A stretch of 64,000 bases of DNA from Mesorhizobium sp. NFR06 (GTDB lineage Bacteria; Pseudomonadota; Alphaproteobacteria; Rhizobiales; Rhizobiaceae), in assembly GCF_900115245.1 (NCBI RefSeq), contig NZ_FOVT01000002.1, positions 315,005 through 379,004 on the forward strand. The letters run 5' to 3'. Below the pieces are notes generated by a model, which saw nothing but the letters and a program-made list of their open reading frames with translations, had not been told where the DNA came from and did not search any database. The position numbers were made by a program, and so were the translations under genes. Positions 1 through 8,680 of the stretch are shown here, in pieces. Position 1 is the first letter of the stretch, and every line of letters begins with the position of its first letter.

Positions 1-121
1 GCACGAGGTGGCGAGCGAAGCCGGATATATGTCGGCACGGCGGGGTTTCGGTGCAGCGATGCGCCTTCGCGGCGGCCCGTTCCGCCATGCCTCGGACGCC
101 GGCATCATCGAAGGGCTGGGC

Positions 122-1741
122 ATGAAGACTGAAAGTTTTGACTACATCGTCGTCGGCGCGGGTTCGGCCGGTTGCGTGGTGGCCAATCGGCTGAGCGCCG
201 ATCCGTCCGTCCGCGTCTGCCTGATAGAGGCCGGCGGCAGCGATGACAGCCTGCGGGTCAAAGTGCCGGCTGGCATCCTGTCGCTCTACGGCAACCCGAA
301 CTACGACTATTGCTATGTCGGCGTGCCGCAGCCCCGTCTCAACAACCGTAGCATTCCAGTCAACCGCGGCAAGGCGCTGGGCGGATCGAGCTCGATCAAC
401 TCGATGGTCTATATTCGCGGCGCCGCCGAGGACTATGACGAGTGGGCCAGCCTCGGTTGCGACGGCTGGGCCTATCGCGATGTGCTGCCCGTGTTCAGGA
501 ACTTGGAGCGCAATCTGCTCGCCCAGGATCCGCGCTATCACGGCAGCGACGGCGAACTGCTGGTCGACAATCCGCGCGATCCGAACGTGCTTTCCGGCAT
601 GTTCGTCAAGGCGGGCGAAAATGCCGGCCTGCCCGTCAACACGGACTTCAACGCCGAAAGCCAGTTCGGCGTCGGGATCTACAACGTCACGCAGGACAGG
701 GGACGGCGCTTCAGCAGCTTCAGCGCCTTCATGCGTCCGGTGCTTGGTCGCAAGAACCTGACTTTACTCAGCCAATGCGAGGTGGTCGACCTTGTCATCG
801 CCGAGAGGCGCGCGACCGGGATCCGCGTGCGGCATGACGGCGGGCAAAAGATACTTTCGGCCAGCCGCGAGATCGTGCTCTCGGCCGGCGCCATCAACTC
901 GCCCAAGATCCTGATGGCGTCCGGCATCGGCCCGGCAGCCGAGCTCGGGCAGATCGGCATCACGCCGGTTCTCGACCTGCCGGGCGTCGGCAAGAATCTG
1001 CAGGACCATGTCGACGGCATGATCACCGTGCGCTCCAGGAGCACCAGGACGCTTGGCCTCTCGCTTGCCAACCTGCCCCGCATCGCGGCAGCGCCCTTCC
1101 AGTATTTCGCGCGCCGCAAGGGCATGCTCACCACCAACTATGTCGAAGCAGGCGGCTTCGCGAAAACCAGGCACGCGAACGGCCTGCCAGACATCCAGTT
1201 CCACTTCGTGCCGGGCTATCGCAGCCATCGCGGCAGGCTGATCGAATACGGCCACGGCTACGCCATTCACACCTGCGTGCTCAGGCCGAAAAGCGTCGGC
1301 GAAATCAAATTGTCACGCGACAGCACTCGCCGGGACGTCCTCATCGACCACCGCTTCTTCACACATGATGACGACGCCATGGTGCTGGTCGAAGGCATCA
1401 AGATCGCGCGCCGGATTTTTGCCTCGTCCGAGTTCGACGAAGTGCGGGGCAAGGAGATGCTGCCGGGCAAGGATGTCCGGACCGATGACGAGATCCTCGC
1501 CTATCTGCGCGCCGAAGCGCTGACGGTCTATCACCCGGTCGGAACCTGCAAGATGGGAACGGACGCGATGGCAGTGGTGGACCCGGCAACGCTGAAGGTG
1601 CGGGGCGTGGACGGGCTCCGGGTCGCGGACGCCTCGATCATACCGAAGCTGATCGGCGGTAACACCAACGCGCCAAGCATGATGATCGGACAAAAGGCCT
1701 CGGAGATGATCAGAGGCTCGGCGCGGAACGGCGGCAAATAG
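122..1741 (+). CDS. GMC-family FAD-dependent oxidoreductase
   Basis: Flavoprotein of the glucose-methanol-choline family, predicted to oxidise an alcohol group; the substrate cannot be read from the sequence. The FAD-binding GAGSAG lies at residues 12-17, the family signature with GGSSS at 87-91, and the C-terminal segments YHPVGTC (about residue 470) and GGNTNAP carry the expected catalytic His and Asn. At 539 aa it has the normal family length. The reading frame runs open back to base 8, but the ATG at 122 is preferred because the FAD motif follows at the usual distance and GAAGGGC lies upstream. It converges on the ABC importer at 1846-4600; a functional link is only a guess. Choline or polyethylene-glycol dehydrogenase are the nearest common names. 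Confidence 0.88.
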   Translation: MKTESFDYIVVGAGSAGCVVANRLSADPSVRVCLIEAGGSDDSLRVKVPAGILSLYGNPNYDYCYVGVPQPRLNNRSIPVNRGKALGGSSSINSMVYIRGAAEDYDEWASLGCDGWAYRDVLPVFRNLERNLLAQDPRYHGSDGELLVDNPRDPNVLSGMFVKAGENAGLPVNTDFNAESQFGVGIYNVTQDRGRRFSSFSAFMRPVLGRKNLTLLSQCEVVDLVIAERRATGIRVRHDGGQKILSASREIVLSAGAINSPKILMASGIGPAAELGQIGITPVLDLPGVGKNLQDHVDGMITVRSRSTRTLGLSLANLPRIAAAPFQYFARRKGMLTTNYVEAGGFAKTRHANGLPDIQFHFVPGYRSHRGRLIEYGHGYAIHTCVLRPKSVGEIKLSRDSTRRDVLIDHRFFTHDDDAMVLVEGIKIARRIFASSEFDEVRGKEMLPGKDVRTDDEILAYLRAEALTVYHPVGTCKMGTDAMAVVDPATLKVRGVDGLRVADASIIPKLIGGNTNAPSMMIGQKASEMIRGSARNGGK

Positions 1742-1845
1742 GTCACCGCTGTTTCGGCGACCCGTCGCAAACGTCCGGGATTGGCTGAAGCCTCCCGCCG
1801 TCGTCATGCCAGGGCGAAGGAGGAGCGAAGCTCGGTCGCGAAGAC

Positions 1846-2739
1846 CTAATGATCCTCGTCGATCTCGTCGTGCAGAAGGCCCAGGATGCGGCGCTTGAGC
1901 GCGATGAAATCGGGTTCGAGGATCACGTCCATCGAACGTGGCCGCGGGATGTCGACCTTGATCTCGGCCTTGATCTTGCCGGGCCGCGCCGTCATCACCA
2001 GAACGCGATCGCCCAGAACCAGCGCCTCGTCGATATCGTGGGTGACGAAGAGCACCGTTTTCTGCTGCCGCTCCCAGACGCGCAGGAGCAGCTTCTGCAT
2101 GGTGCCGCGCGTCTGGCTGTCGAGCGCGCCGAAGGGCTCGTCCATCAGCAGAACGGCCGGGTCGTTGGCAAGGGCGCGCGCGATCGCCACGCGCTGCTTC
2201 ATGCCGCCGGACAGCTGCGCGGGGTAGTGATCCGCAAAGGGCGCAAGGCCGACCTCGTTGAGATACTGGTCGACGATCTGCCTGCGCTGCTCCGCGGGCA
2301 GTCCCTTGCGCTTCGGCCCATACTCGATGTTGGCGCGCACCGTGAGCCAGGGAAACAAGGTGTAGCTCTGGAACACCATGCCCCTGTCGGGGCCGGGTTC
2401 GATCACTTCCCTGCCATCGACCTTGATGACGCCCGAGGTCGCGTCATTGAGGCCGGCGGCGAGATAGAGCAGGCTGGATTTGCCGCACCCCGAAGGGCCG
2501 ACGATGACGCAGAATTCGTTCTTGGCCACCTTCAGCGACACATCGTCCAGCGCCAGCACGCCGTTGACGTCGCCATAACGCAGTGTCACGTCTTCGATGG
2601 CCATCGCGGTGCCGGTCGAACGCACATCGCCGGTTGCATGGGCGGTGCCGGCTGGATTGCTCGCCTTGACGGTTTCGGTCATTGCCATCCTTGATCCGAC
2701 TGCGGTTTGCAAGGTTGCGTTCAAAATCAAGGTGCCCAT
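1846..2739 (-). CDS. NitT/TauT-type ABC transporter ATP-binding protein
   Basis: ATPase subunit of an importer of the nitrate/sulfonate/taurine class. Walker A GPSGCGKS is at residues 81-88, the Q-loop in VFQSYTLFPW near 122-131, the signature LSGGM at 176-180 and Walker B LLLMDEP-type segment around 196-202; 297 aa with the ATG at 2739. The first ~45 residues are not part of the ATPase fold, so a start at 2688 (MAMTE) is equally possible and would give 280 aa. It overlaps the upstream permease gene by 13 bp, so the two are co-translated. It is the last gene of the SBP-permease-ATPase unit. The transported compound is not identifiable; sulfonate, taurine, nitrate, pyrimidine precursor or aromatic ligands are all known for this class. 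Confidence 0.9.
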   Translation of the reverse strand: MGTLILNATLQTAVGSRMAMTETVKASNPAGTAHATGDVRSTGTAMAIEDVTLRYGDVNGVLALDDVSLKVAKNEFCVIVGPSGCGKSSLLYLAAGLNDATSGVIKVDGREVIEPGPDRGMVFQSYTLFPWLTVRANIEYGPKRKGLPAEQRRQIVDQYLNEVGLAPFADHYPAQLSGGMKQRVAIARALANDPAVLLMDEPFGALDSQTRGTMQKLLLRVWERQQKTVLFVTHDIDEALVLGDRVLVMTARPGKIKAEIKVDIPRPRSMDVILEPDFIALKRRILGLLHDEIDEDH

Positions 2740-3530
2740 GGCGCGACCCTCGCTCGAATAATGCGGAATGCCGTGTCGGTGATAAGACCCAGAAGCCCGA
2801 TCGCGGCGATCGCCATGAAGATCACATCGACCTGGAAGCCGCGCATCGCCTTGAGGCTGATATAGCCAAGGCCGCTCGATGCGGCGACGAGCTCTGCCAC
2901 GACCAGATAGGTCCAGGCCCACCCCATGGTGACGCGAAGCGTGTCGAGGATCGTGGGAAGCGCGGCGGGAAAAATCACGTGCCACACCGCTTCGCTGCGC
3001 TTGGTACCCAAAGTGTAGGAAGCGTTGACCAGATCCCTGGAAACGCCGCGCGCGCAATCGGAAATCATCACGAGCTGCTGGAAGAAGGTGCCGAAGAAGA
3101 TGACCGCGATGCGCTGCTCGATGCCGATGCCGATCCACAGGATGAACAGGGGCACGAAGGACGTCACTGGCAGGTAGCGGATGAAATTGACCAGCGGCTC
3201 CAGCGGCGCCTGCACCGCCCGGTAGGTCCCCATCCACAGTCCCAGCGGCACTGCAATCACCGAGGACACGATGAAGCCCAGGATCACCACCTTGGCGCTG
3301 GTCAAAGTGTGGTAGAAAAGGCTGCCGTCCAGGGACATGCGGTAAGTCGTCTCGAGCACGGTCCCGGGCGTCGGCAGGAACATGTTCGGCACGACGCGGC
3401 CATAGGACAGCAAAGCCCAGCCGCCGATCACGACCACCCACATCGCCAACGCGAGTGTCGTTGCGGTGCTGGCGGGAATGTTGGCGAATGGGGTCGTCAG
3501 GCGCGTCCACGCCGTCCGCCTCTGTGCCAT
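2727..3530 (-). CDS. NitT/TauT-type ABC transporter permease
   Basis: Inner-membrane permease (SsuC/TauC family, BPD_transp_1 domain), 267 aa with about six hydrophobic segments. The conserved EAA-type loop is seen in the stretch around VTMGWAWTYLVVAELV and the following SSGLGYI, typical for this family. The ATG at 3530 (MAQRR) is chosen over an upstream in-frame ATG at 3620, because the longer version would run through the stem-loop at 3577-3602 and its N-terminus is unlike the family. It sits between the substrate-binding gene upstream and the ATPase gene downstream, which it overlaps by 13 bp. It should form the translocation pore as a homodimer with the ATPase at 1846-2739. Confidence 0.9.
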   Translation of the reverse strand: MAQRRTAWTRLTTPFANIPASTATTLALAMWVVVIGGWALLSYGRVVPNMFLPTPGTVLETTYRMSLDGSLFYHTLTSAKVVILGFIVSSVIAVPLGLWMGTYRAVQAPLEPLVNFIRYLPVTSFVPLFILWIGIGIEQRIAVIFFGTFFQQLVMISDCARGVSRDLVNASYTLGTKRSEAVWHVIFPAALPTILDTLRVTMGWAWTYLVVAELVAASSGLGYISLKAMRGFQVDVIFMAIAAIGLLGLITDTAFRIIRARVAPWAP

Positions 3531-3576
3531 AGGATGGCCTCCGTTGATTTGGGCGCGCAATTTGGCGCTCGAGAAA

Positions 3577-3602
3577 CGGGCCGGCTCGAAACGGCCGGCC
3601 CG
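3577..3602 (-). terminator. intercistronic stem-loop after the SBP gene
   Basis: Perfect 9-bp inverted repeat CGGGCCGGC / GCCGGCCCG (3577-3585 and 3594-3602) with an 8-nt loop, 15 nt after the stop codon of the binding-protein gene and 47 nt before the permease start. No T-run follows on the minus strand, so partial termination or protection of the SBP mRNA from 3' decay is more likely than full termination. Confidence 0.6.
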
Positions 3603-3616
3603 ACGATCTCGAGGGC

Positions 3617-4600
3617 TCACTGTTCCTTGATGAAACCGGTGTCCAGGATGGTTTTGGCGTCGATCGTCATCTTGAGCTTGCCGGCCTTGCCCCAGATGTC
3701 CTGCGCGAAGTTCACCAGGTCGGACGCCTCGCTCTTCTCCGGCGTGCCGAAGAATTCCAGGTTGCGGGCGCGGTCGTAGTAGCGCACGCCCTTGGCCCCG
3801 GCGGCGAAATCCTCTGGCTTCTCGAGATAGCCGCCAATACCCTTGGCCATGATCTCATAGGCCTTGTCCGGGTTGGTCTTGATGTATTCGACCGCCTTGT
3901 AATAGCCCTTGATGAGCGCCTTGACGTCCTCGGGATGCTTCTCGATCAGGTCGCATTTTAGCGCGATCACGTCCACGATCAGGCCGGGGGTGGTCGTGGA
4001 ATCGATCAGCACCTTTCCCTTTCCGCCCTTGCGGACTTCGGTGAGGTGCGGCTCCCACGTCACGGCGGCGGGAACCTGGCCGGCAATGAAGGCCGTCGCG
4101 GCATCGTCGGCGGTCATGTTGGTAACGCTGACATCGTCCTCGGTCATGCCTTCCTTTTTCAGGAGCACGTTGAACCAGAATTCGGAAACAGAGCCCTCGT
4201 TCAAGGCGACGGGTTGGCCTTTCAGATCCTTGAGCGACTTGACGTCGGCCTGCGTGACGACGCCGTCGCCGCCGTGGCTGTCGTCGAGCGCAAGGACGTA
4301 TTTGAAGCAGAGCTCGTCCGAGCGGTATTTCATCAACTCGTCGACAGTGGAGGCGGCGCCGTCGAGGTCGCCGCCGGCCACTGCCGCCATGTAGAGCGCT
4401 GATTCTTCGATGACCTTCAGGTCGACGTCGACGCCGGCTTCCTTGAAGTAGCCGAGGTCGCGGGCAAGAAACAGCGGTCCGTAACCCACCCATGTGGTCA
4501 TGCCGAGGCGAATGGCGCCCGCGTCGGCAGGGGCGGCAAGCGCCAGGCCCAGCAGGCCGGCGCTGACCGTGGCTGTCAGGCAGTTTCGGAGTGTCTTCAT
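3617..4600 (-). CDS. NitT/TauT-type ABC transporter substrate-binding protein
   Basis: Periplasmic binding protein of the SsuA/THI5-like NMT1 family, 327 aa. The ATG at 4600 gives a clear Sec signal peptide (MKTLRN, hydrophobic core to about residue 25, ending near ADAGA), and GGGGAA lies 8 nt upstream. The mature start IRLGMTTWVGYGPLFLA is characteristic of NitT/TauT binders. It is the first gene of the importer unit and is separated from the permease gene by a strong stem-loop, which usually allows higher SBP expression. The ligand is not predictable. The next minus-strand genes upstream are two short-chain dehydrogenases, 363 bp away, so the unit probably has its own promoter in that gap. 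Confidence 0.9.
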   Translation of the reverse strand: MKTLRNCLTATVSAGLLGLALAAPADAGAIRLGMTTWVGYGPLFLARDLGYFKEAGVDVDLKVIEESALYMAAVAGGDLDGAASTVDELMKYRSDELCFKYVLALDDSHGGDGVVTQADVKSLKDLKGQPVALNEGSVSEFWFNVLLKKEGMTEDDVSVTNMTADDAATAFIAGQVPAAVTWEPHLTEVRKGGKGKVLIDSTTTPGLIVDVIALKCDLIEKHPEDVKALIKGYYKAVEYIKTNPDKAYEIMAKGIGGYLEKPEDFAAGAKGVRYYDRARNLEFFGTPEKSEASDLVNFAQDIWGKAGKLKMTIDAKTILDTGFIKEQ

Positions 4601-4963
4601 GGTCGTGGTTCCCCTATGGATGTTGGCCGGCATCGGCCACATCAAGTGGCGCGCGCCAAGCTGTGTTTCGGCAGCCGCTCTCTTGTTAAGCGTCGTCTCC
4701 CAGGCGGGCCTTGTTTTTTTCTAGGTCCCGCAAGAGAGCATCCGGGCCGGACCGCAAAAAGAAGTCTTTTTCTGTCCTTTGCTTCGCCGAAACCGAAGCG
4801 GCGGGCCTGTGGGTGTCACCGGCAGCGCGCTGTTGGGGCGAAAGCGAGGCTCCAATGCCATCGCTATGACCGACGCGATATGCAAATGGCGCCGATTCCG
4901 AGTCTGGGGAACCCTGGTAGCGGTCTCCCGCTACCGCTCCTTACTTTTTGCTCTCGCTCGCGC
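4601..4963 (-). other. intergenic region upstream of the ABC importer
   Basis: 363 bp without a credible gene. It should hold the promoter of the importer unit. It contains the inverted repeat AAAAAGA-AG-TCTTTTT (4756-4771) and the stem-loop at 4916-4935; I see no other clear signal. Confidence 0.5.
4916..4935 (-). terminator. putative terminator stem-loop after the SDR gene
   Basis: Perfect 8-bp stem GGTAGCGG/CCGCTACC with a TCTC tetraloop, 28 bp beyond the stop codon of the dehydrogenase at 4964. A T-run is missing on the minus strand, so Rho-independent termination is not certain. Confidence 0.5.
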
Positions 4964-5725
4964 TTAGACCTTGCGTTCCTGCAGGATGTTGCCGCCGTCC
5001 ACGACGAGAACGGCTCCGTTGACGTAACTGGCCGCGTCGGATGCCAGGAACAGCACGGCGGCCGCGACTTCATCGGGGCTGCCGGCGCGTCCGAGCGGGG
5101 TGTTGCGGGCGGCGGCGAGTTCCTCCGGCGTCGAGGCGCCCGTTGCGATCCACCCAGGCGCCACGGCGTTGACCGTCACGCCGCTGCGTCCGACCTCCAG
5201 GGCAAGCGCATGCGTCAGGCCGAGCATGCCGGCCTTGGCGGCGGAATAGGCGGCCTCGCCTTCGTTGGATACGAAAGGTCCCGTCACCGAGGCCATGTTG
5301 ACGACGCGCCCATGGCCCCGTTGCACCATGCCGGCCAGGAATCCGCGCGTGCTCAAAAAGGCGGTTTTCAGGCTGACCTCGATGCCACGGTCCCAGTCGC
5401 TTTCGCTGAGATCGAGAAATCGCCGCTGCAGCGCGGGCTGGGCAACCGTGCCCATCCCGGCATTGTTGACGAGGACGTCGATTGCACCGACCCCGGAACG
5501 AAGACGCTCGACATCGCCCGAGAGCGTCAGGTCGGCTACAAAAGCGCGGACATCCAGCCCATCCGCCCGCAGTTCCTCTGCCCGTTGCTCGACGCGAGCG
5601 GACGAAGCGGTGATGGCGACCGCAAGGCCGGCTTCGCCCAGCGCACGCGCGGTCGCGATGCCGATGCCATCGGCGGCGCCCGCGCCTGTGACCAGCGCCT
5701 TGCGGGATTTGCGAAACACGACCAT
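4964..5725 (-). CDS. short-chain dehydrogenase/reductase (SDR)
   Basis: Classical NAD(P)-dependent SDR, 253 aa. The nucleotide-binding glycine motif is an unusual TGAGAADGIG (residues 13-22, two residues longer than the standard TGxxxGxG), NNAG is at 87-90, and the catalytic Ser146, Tyr160 and Lys164 (YSAAK) are present. The start at 5725 follows a strong GGAGGGGAA; an in-frame ATG at 5767 is less likely. A second SDR lies 76 bp upstream on the same strand and probably shares its transcript. The substrate is unknown; 3-oxoacyl-ACP reductase or sugar/alcohol dehydrogenase would be typical automatic names. Proximity to the GMC oxidoreductase and ABC importer hints at a shared catabolic pathway but does not show it. 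Confidence 0.9.
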   Translation of the reverse strand: MVVFRKSRKALVTGAGAADGIGIATARALGEAGLAVAITASSARVEQRAEELRADGLDVRAFVADLTLSGDVERLRSGVGAIDVLVNNAGMGTVAQPALQRRFLDLSESDWDRGIEVSLKTAFLSTRGFLAGMVQRGHGRVVNMASVTGPFVSNEGEAAYSAAKAGMLGLTHALALEVGRSGVTVNAVAPGWIATGASTPEELAAARNTPLGRAGSPDEVAAAVLFLASDAASYVNGAVLVVDGGNILQERKV

Positions 5726-5801
5726 TTCCCCTCCACGATGCAGGCGCCAACATGTCGGCGCGGGCAATCATCGCCGTGACGAAACTGAGCCCACGATCGG
5801 T

Positions 5802-6572
5802 TCAGTAGCCGGCGCTTACGCCGAAATCGATCGAAAGCGCGGCCCCGGTGATCGGCGCCGCGCCAGGCTGGCAAAGATAGTGGATGAAGGACGCAATCTC
5901 TTCCACCTGAATGAACCTTGCTTTGTCCCCCTGCGGATAGTGCCCCAGAAGCCGGCGCTTGTAGCCGTCGGGGTCGTCTCCACCATAGGTCCTGGCCTGG
6001 TATTCGATCATCGGTGTTGCCGTGTCGCCCGGACAAACGGCGTTGACCCTGATGCCGTGCGGAGCGAGTTCCAACGCGAGAGCCTTGCTCAGCAGCACCA
6101 GTCCGCCCTTCGAGGCGCAATATACAGCCGCCCCGTTGTTGCCGACGATGCCGGCGTCGGACGCGATGTTGACGATCACGCCTTGCACCGCCGCCAGATG
6201 AGGAATGGCCGCCGAGATCAGAAAGAACGCCCCCTTGAGATTGACGTCCAGCACCAGGTCCCACTGGTCTTCCTCGACCTCGTTTGCCGCCCCCTCGAGC
6301 CAGACTCCGGCGGCGTTGACGAGAACGTCTAAGGCGCCGCCCCAGTCTCTGGCCTTGCCCACCACGTTACGGCAGGCGACGACGGAGCGGATATCGAGAG
6401 GCAAACCGATCGCATCAGCCCCGGTCGCGGCAATCTTGGCCACGGCGGCGTCGAGCCTGGCGCCGGGAAGATCGGCAAGCGCGATCCGTTCGCCGTCAGC
6501 CGCGAAGCGCAATCCGGTCGCGAGGCCCATTCCCCCGGCGCCGCCAGCGATCAGGACCGTTCTGCCAGCCAT
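5802..6572 (-). CDS. short-chain dehydrogenase/reductase (SDR)
   Basis: Second classical SDR, 256 aa, with the glycine-rich AGGAGGMG at residues 9-16, NAAG at 86-89 and the catalytic Ser138, Tyr151 and Lys155 (YCASK). GGAGG is placed 9 nt before the ATG at 6572. It differs clearly from the SDR at 4964-5725, so the two are not a recent duplication. It is likely first in a two-gene unit with that SDR. A 14-bp palindrome at 6648-6661, about 80 bp upstream, is a candidate operator. Function beyond NAD(P)-dependent oxidoreduction of a hydroxyl/carbonyl group cannot be assigned. Confidence 0.9.
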   Translation of the reverse strand: MAGRTVLIAGGAGGMGLATGLRFAADGERIALADLPGARLDAAVAKIAATGADAIGLPLDIRSVVACRNVVGKARDWGGALDVLVNAAGVWLEGAANEVEEDQWDLVLDVNLKGAFFLISAAIPHLAAVQGVIVNIASDAGIVGNNGAAVYCASKGGLVLLSKALALELAPHGIRVNAVCPGDTATPMIEYQARTYGGDDPDGYKRRLLGHYPQGDKARFIQVEEIASFIHYLCQPGAAPITGAALSIDFGVSAGY

Positions 6573-6647
6573 TCGAAAACCTCCACAAACGCCGCCCAGG
6601 GACAGCGGAAGCCATCGCCTCATCCCATGTCCCTCAAGCCATGTCAT

Positions 6648-6661
6648 TGCGACATGTCGCA
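6648..6661. promoter_or_regulatory. 14-bp palindrome, candidate operator
   Basis: TGCGACATGTCGCA is a perfect 14-bp palindrome in the 142-bp gap between the GNAT gene and the SDR gene at 5802-6572, 76-89 bp before the SDR start codon. Position and symmetry suit a dimeric repressor, but no regulator is identified. Confidence 0.35.
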
Positions 6662-6714
6662 TGGACCAGTCGGGCAAGACAATGGTCCCAGAGCTCCGGT
6701 CCTCCCGCCCGCGA

Positions 6715-7548
6715 TCATCCCAACTCAAGCGTCGTGATGCCGAAGACCATCGACGGGGCGCTGCCGGGCTTGCCGCCCTTGTACATGCGTGTCGTCGTGA
6801 AGCCCGGAAGCAGGCCGGCGGCCTGCAGCGCGGCTGTGAATGCAACCTGGCTGGCCGGCACGTCGATATGCAATGCCTCGCCGGCGATTGCCTCCGAGAG
6901 GTTCGCCACCAATGCCAGGGCCAGGTCCGTTCCGTCGGCGAACAGCGGCCCGATCTTGAAACCCTCCCGGCACCGACGCGCCACGCCGTAGCCGGCAATG
7001 CCGGCTGGTCCGGCACAGAGCAGCGCGATCCGCGGCGGCTGCAGCCACTCCCGAAGGAAGGCTTCCCGCGGCGCCGGGAAGCACTGGCGATCGTAGGCAA
7101 ATATCTCAGCCATGCCGGCGGCCGTCACGGGCCGTATATCGGCGCCACCAGGCAATCCGGCGGGGCGGCCGCTGAAGCGGACGGTCTCATAGGCAGGCAC
7201 GAAACCCATGCGCTGGTAGTTGGCCCGCTGCTCGGCCACCCCGTCCAGACCGATGATGCGATTGCCGAGGCGCGCCATGCCGGCGTCCCAGACCGCTTTG
7301 CCGTGGCCTTCGCCGCGCCGGTCCGGCCGGCAAATATAGAGGCCGATGAAGCCGAATCCCGAGCCGTATGCGACAGCTGAAATGCCGGCCACCATCTCAC
7401 CGCCGACAAAGGCGCCGATGAACCCCTCCGGATCAGCCGTCCGCAGCGCGGCGGCATCGCCGATACCTGGATTCCAGCCCTCCCTCGCCGCCCAATCGAC
7501 GAGCGTTCCCACTTCACTGGCGGTCAGCGTCCGGATCGTTCTCGGCAT
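6715..7548 (-). CDS. GNAT-family N-acetyltransferase
   Basis: Predicted acetyl-CoA-dependent acyltransferase, 277 aa with the ATG at 7548 (AAGAGGGAAA upstream). The N-terminal half (residues about 1-140) is a GNAT fold with the acetyl-CoA loop RPDRRGEGHGKAVW near residue 80; the C-terminal half resembles the second GNAT-like domain of the YitH/HsdE group (Acetyltransf_18-like), ending in a segment around TTRMYKG typical of that group. The acceptor is unknown. It lies upstream of the two SDR genes on the same strand with a 142-bp gap that contains a palindrome, so separate transcription is likely. Confidence 0.85.
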   Translation of the reverse strand: MPRTIRTLTASEVGTLVDWAAREGWNPGIGDAAALRTADPEGFIGAFVGGEMVAGISAVAYGSGFGFIGLYICRPDRRGEGHGKAVWDAGMARLGNRIIGLDGVAEQRANYQRMGFVPAYETVRFSGRPAGLPGGADIRPVTAAGMAEIFAYDRQCFPAPREAFLREWLQPPRIALLCAGPAGIAGYGVARRCREGFKIGPLFADGTDLALALVANLSEAIAGEALHIDVPASQVAFTAALQAAGLLPGFTTTRMYKGGKPGSAPSMVFGITTLELG

Positions 7549-7785
7549 CGTTTCCCTCTTTGGCGGCGACCGCATCTTGGTCAGGCATCAAACCACCAGG
7601 ATAGGCCGCGCGGCGCCCCTGTCGCCAGCGGGTCATTGACCAATGCTCGCGATGGTCGCGTCCGTAGCGACCGCATCGCCGGCGACGACTTCCCCATCGT
7701 TGTTCCAATGGGCAACTGGACACAACCGGCGAAGATCGGGAATCTTCATTTGTCGTTGCTTGGAATCGCATGGAGTACCGCAGGA

Positions 7786-8652
7786 ATGCCGCTGAGTGCC
7801 GCAGAGATCGCCCGTCATCCGGCAGTGCTTCGCGGTGTCCAGGAACAGTCACGCACGCTCATCCACATCTACCAAACAAGCCCGCGGCTGGCCGCCGTAT
7901 TCGCCACTCAGCAGCGCTGGCTCCTCGGTCATGTCGGCCTGGCCTTGCATTTCCGGCGTGATCCCAATGACCGCCGCACCGAAATGACGATTGCGCGTTT
8001 CATCGACGTGGTGCGCCGCAATTCCGTGGCCAGCCGCAACACCGCCGAGGCCTTCGTCAAGGAGATGCTGCACTACAACATCGCCGAATATATTTCTGTC
8101 AGCGGTGACGGCCGCGCCCATCCCTTGCGGGTCACGCAGGCCACCATCGAGACGTTCATCGGCTGGATTCATGCGCATCTGAAAACGCTCGACCGCATAG
8201 ACGGCGGAAGCCGGCTGACGAGCTTTCTCGATCGACCGGAGATGCTGTCCACGTTGCAGCCGCTGATCGCTGACGGATTGCTGACCTGCGCGGATGTGCG
8301 GGAACCAAGGCAGACTTTCTCGTTGTTTATCTGGCTAAATAACGGCGGCATCGCGATGGATTGGCTGATGTCCGGCATCGATCCGGAGGACGCCCATCTC
8401 GACCGGATACCGACCAGCGTCATTTCGATCAGTGAATTCGCCCGCTGGCTAAAACTCTCACGCACCCATCTGGCGCGGAAACTCCACGATGCCGAGGCGC
8501 TCGGCAGCATCGGCTGGGTCGGTCAGCGCGGGCATTCCGTGATGTGGGTTTCGCGGCAGTTCTTCGACGAATACATGGCCGTCCAAGCGTCCAAGCTCGC
8601 CGTTGTGGACGAGGCCTTCGAGGCCAGTATGTCGGCTGTGAAAGAGCGCTGA
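7786..8652 (+). CDS. conserved-looking protein with C-terminal winged-helix-like region
   Basis: I do not recognise the family. The product is 288 aa with the ATG at 7786 (GGAG ten bases before it). In-frame starts at 7708 (ATG) and 7636 (TTG) would add 26 or 50 residues but lack a ribosome-binding site and look less coding. The C-terminal third contains a helix-turn-helix-like stretch around residues 208-240 (ISEFARWLKLSRTHLARKL) followed by a possible wing and the WVSRQFFDEY segment, which suggests a DNA-binding regulator. The N-terminal part is mostly helical and has no motif I can name. It is transcribed divergently from the GNAT gene and converges on the ROK gene. A regulatory role is an inference from the HTH only. 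Confidence 0.7.
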   Translation: MPLSAAEIARHPAVLRGVQEQSRTLIHIYQTSPRLAAVFATQQRWLLGHVGLALHFRRDPNDRRTEMTIARFIDVVRRNSVASRNTAEAFVKEMLHYNIAEYISVSGDGRAHPLRVTQATIETFIGWIHAHLKTLDRIDGGSRLTSFLDRPEMLSTLQPLIADGLLTCADVREPRQTFSLFIWLNNGGIAMDWLMSGIDPEDAHLDRIPTSVISISEFARWLKLSRTHLARKLHDAEALGSIGWVGQRGHSVMWVSRQFFDEYMAVQASKLAVVDEAFEASMSAVKER

Positions 8653-8680
8653 CACGCAAAACCGGCGTCGAATAGGCGGT

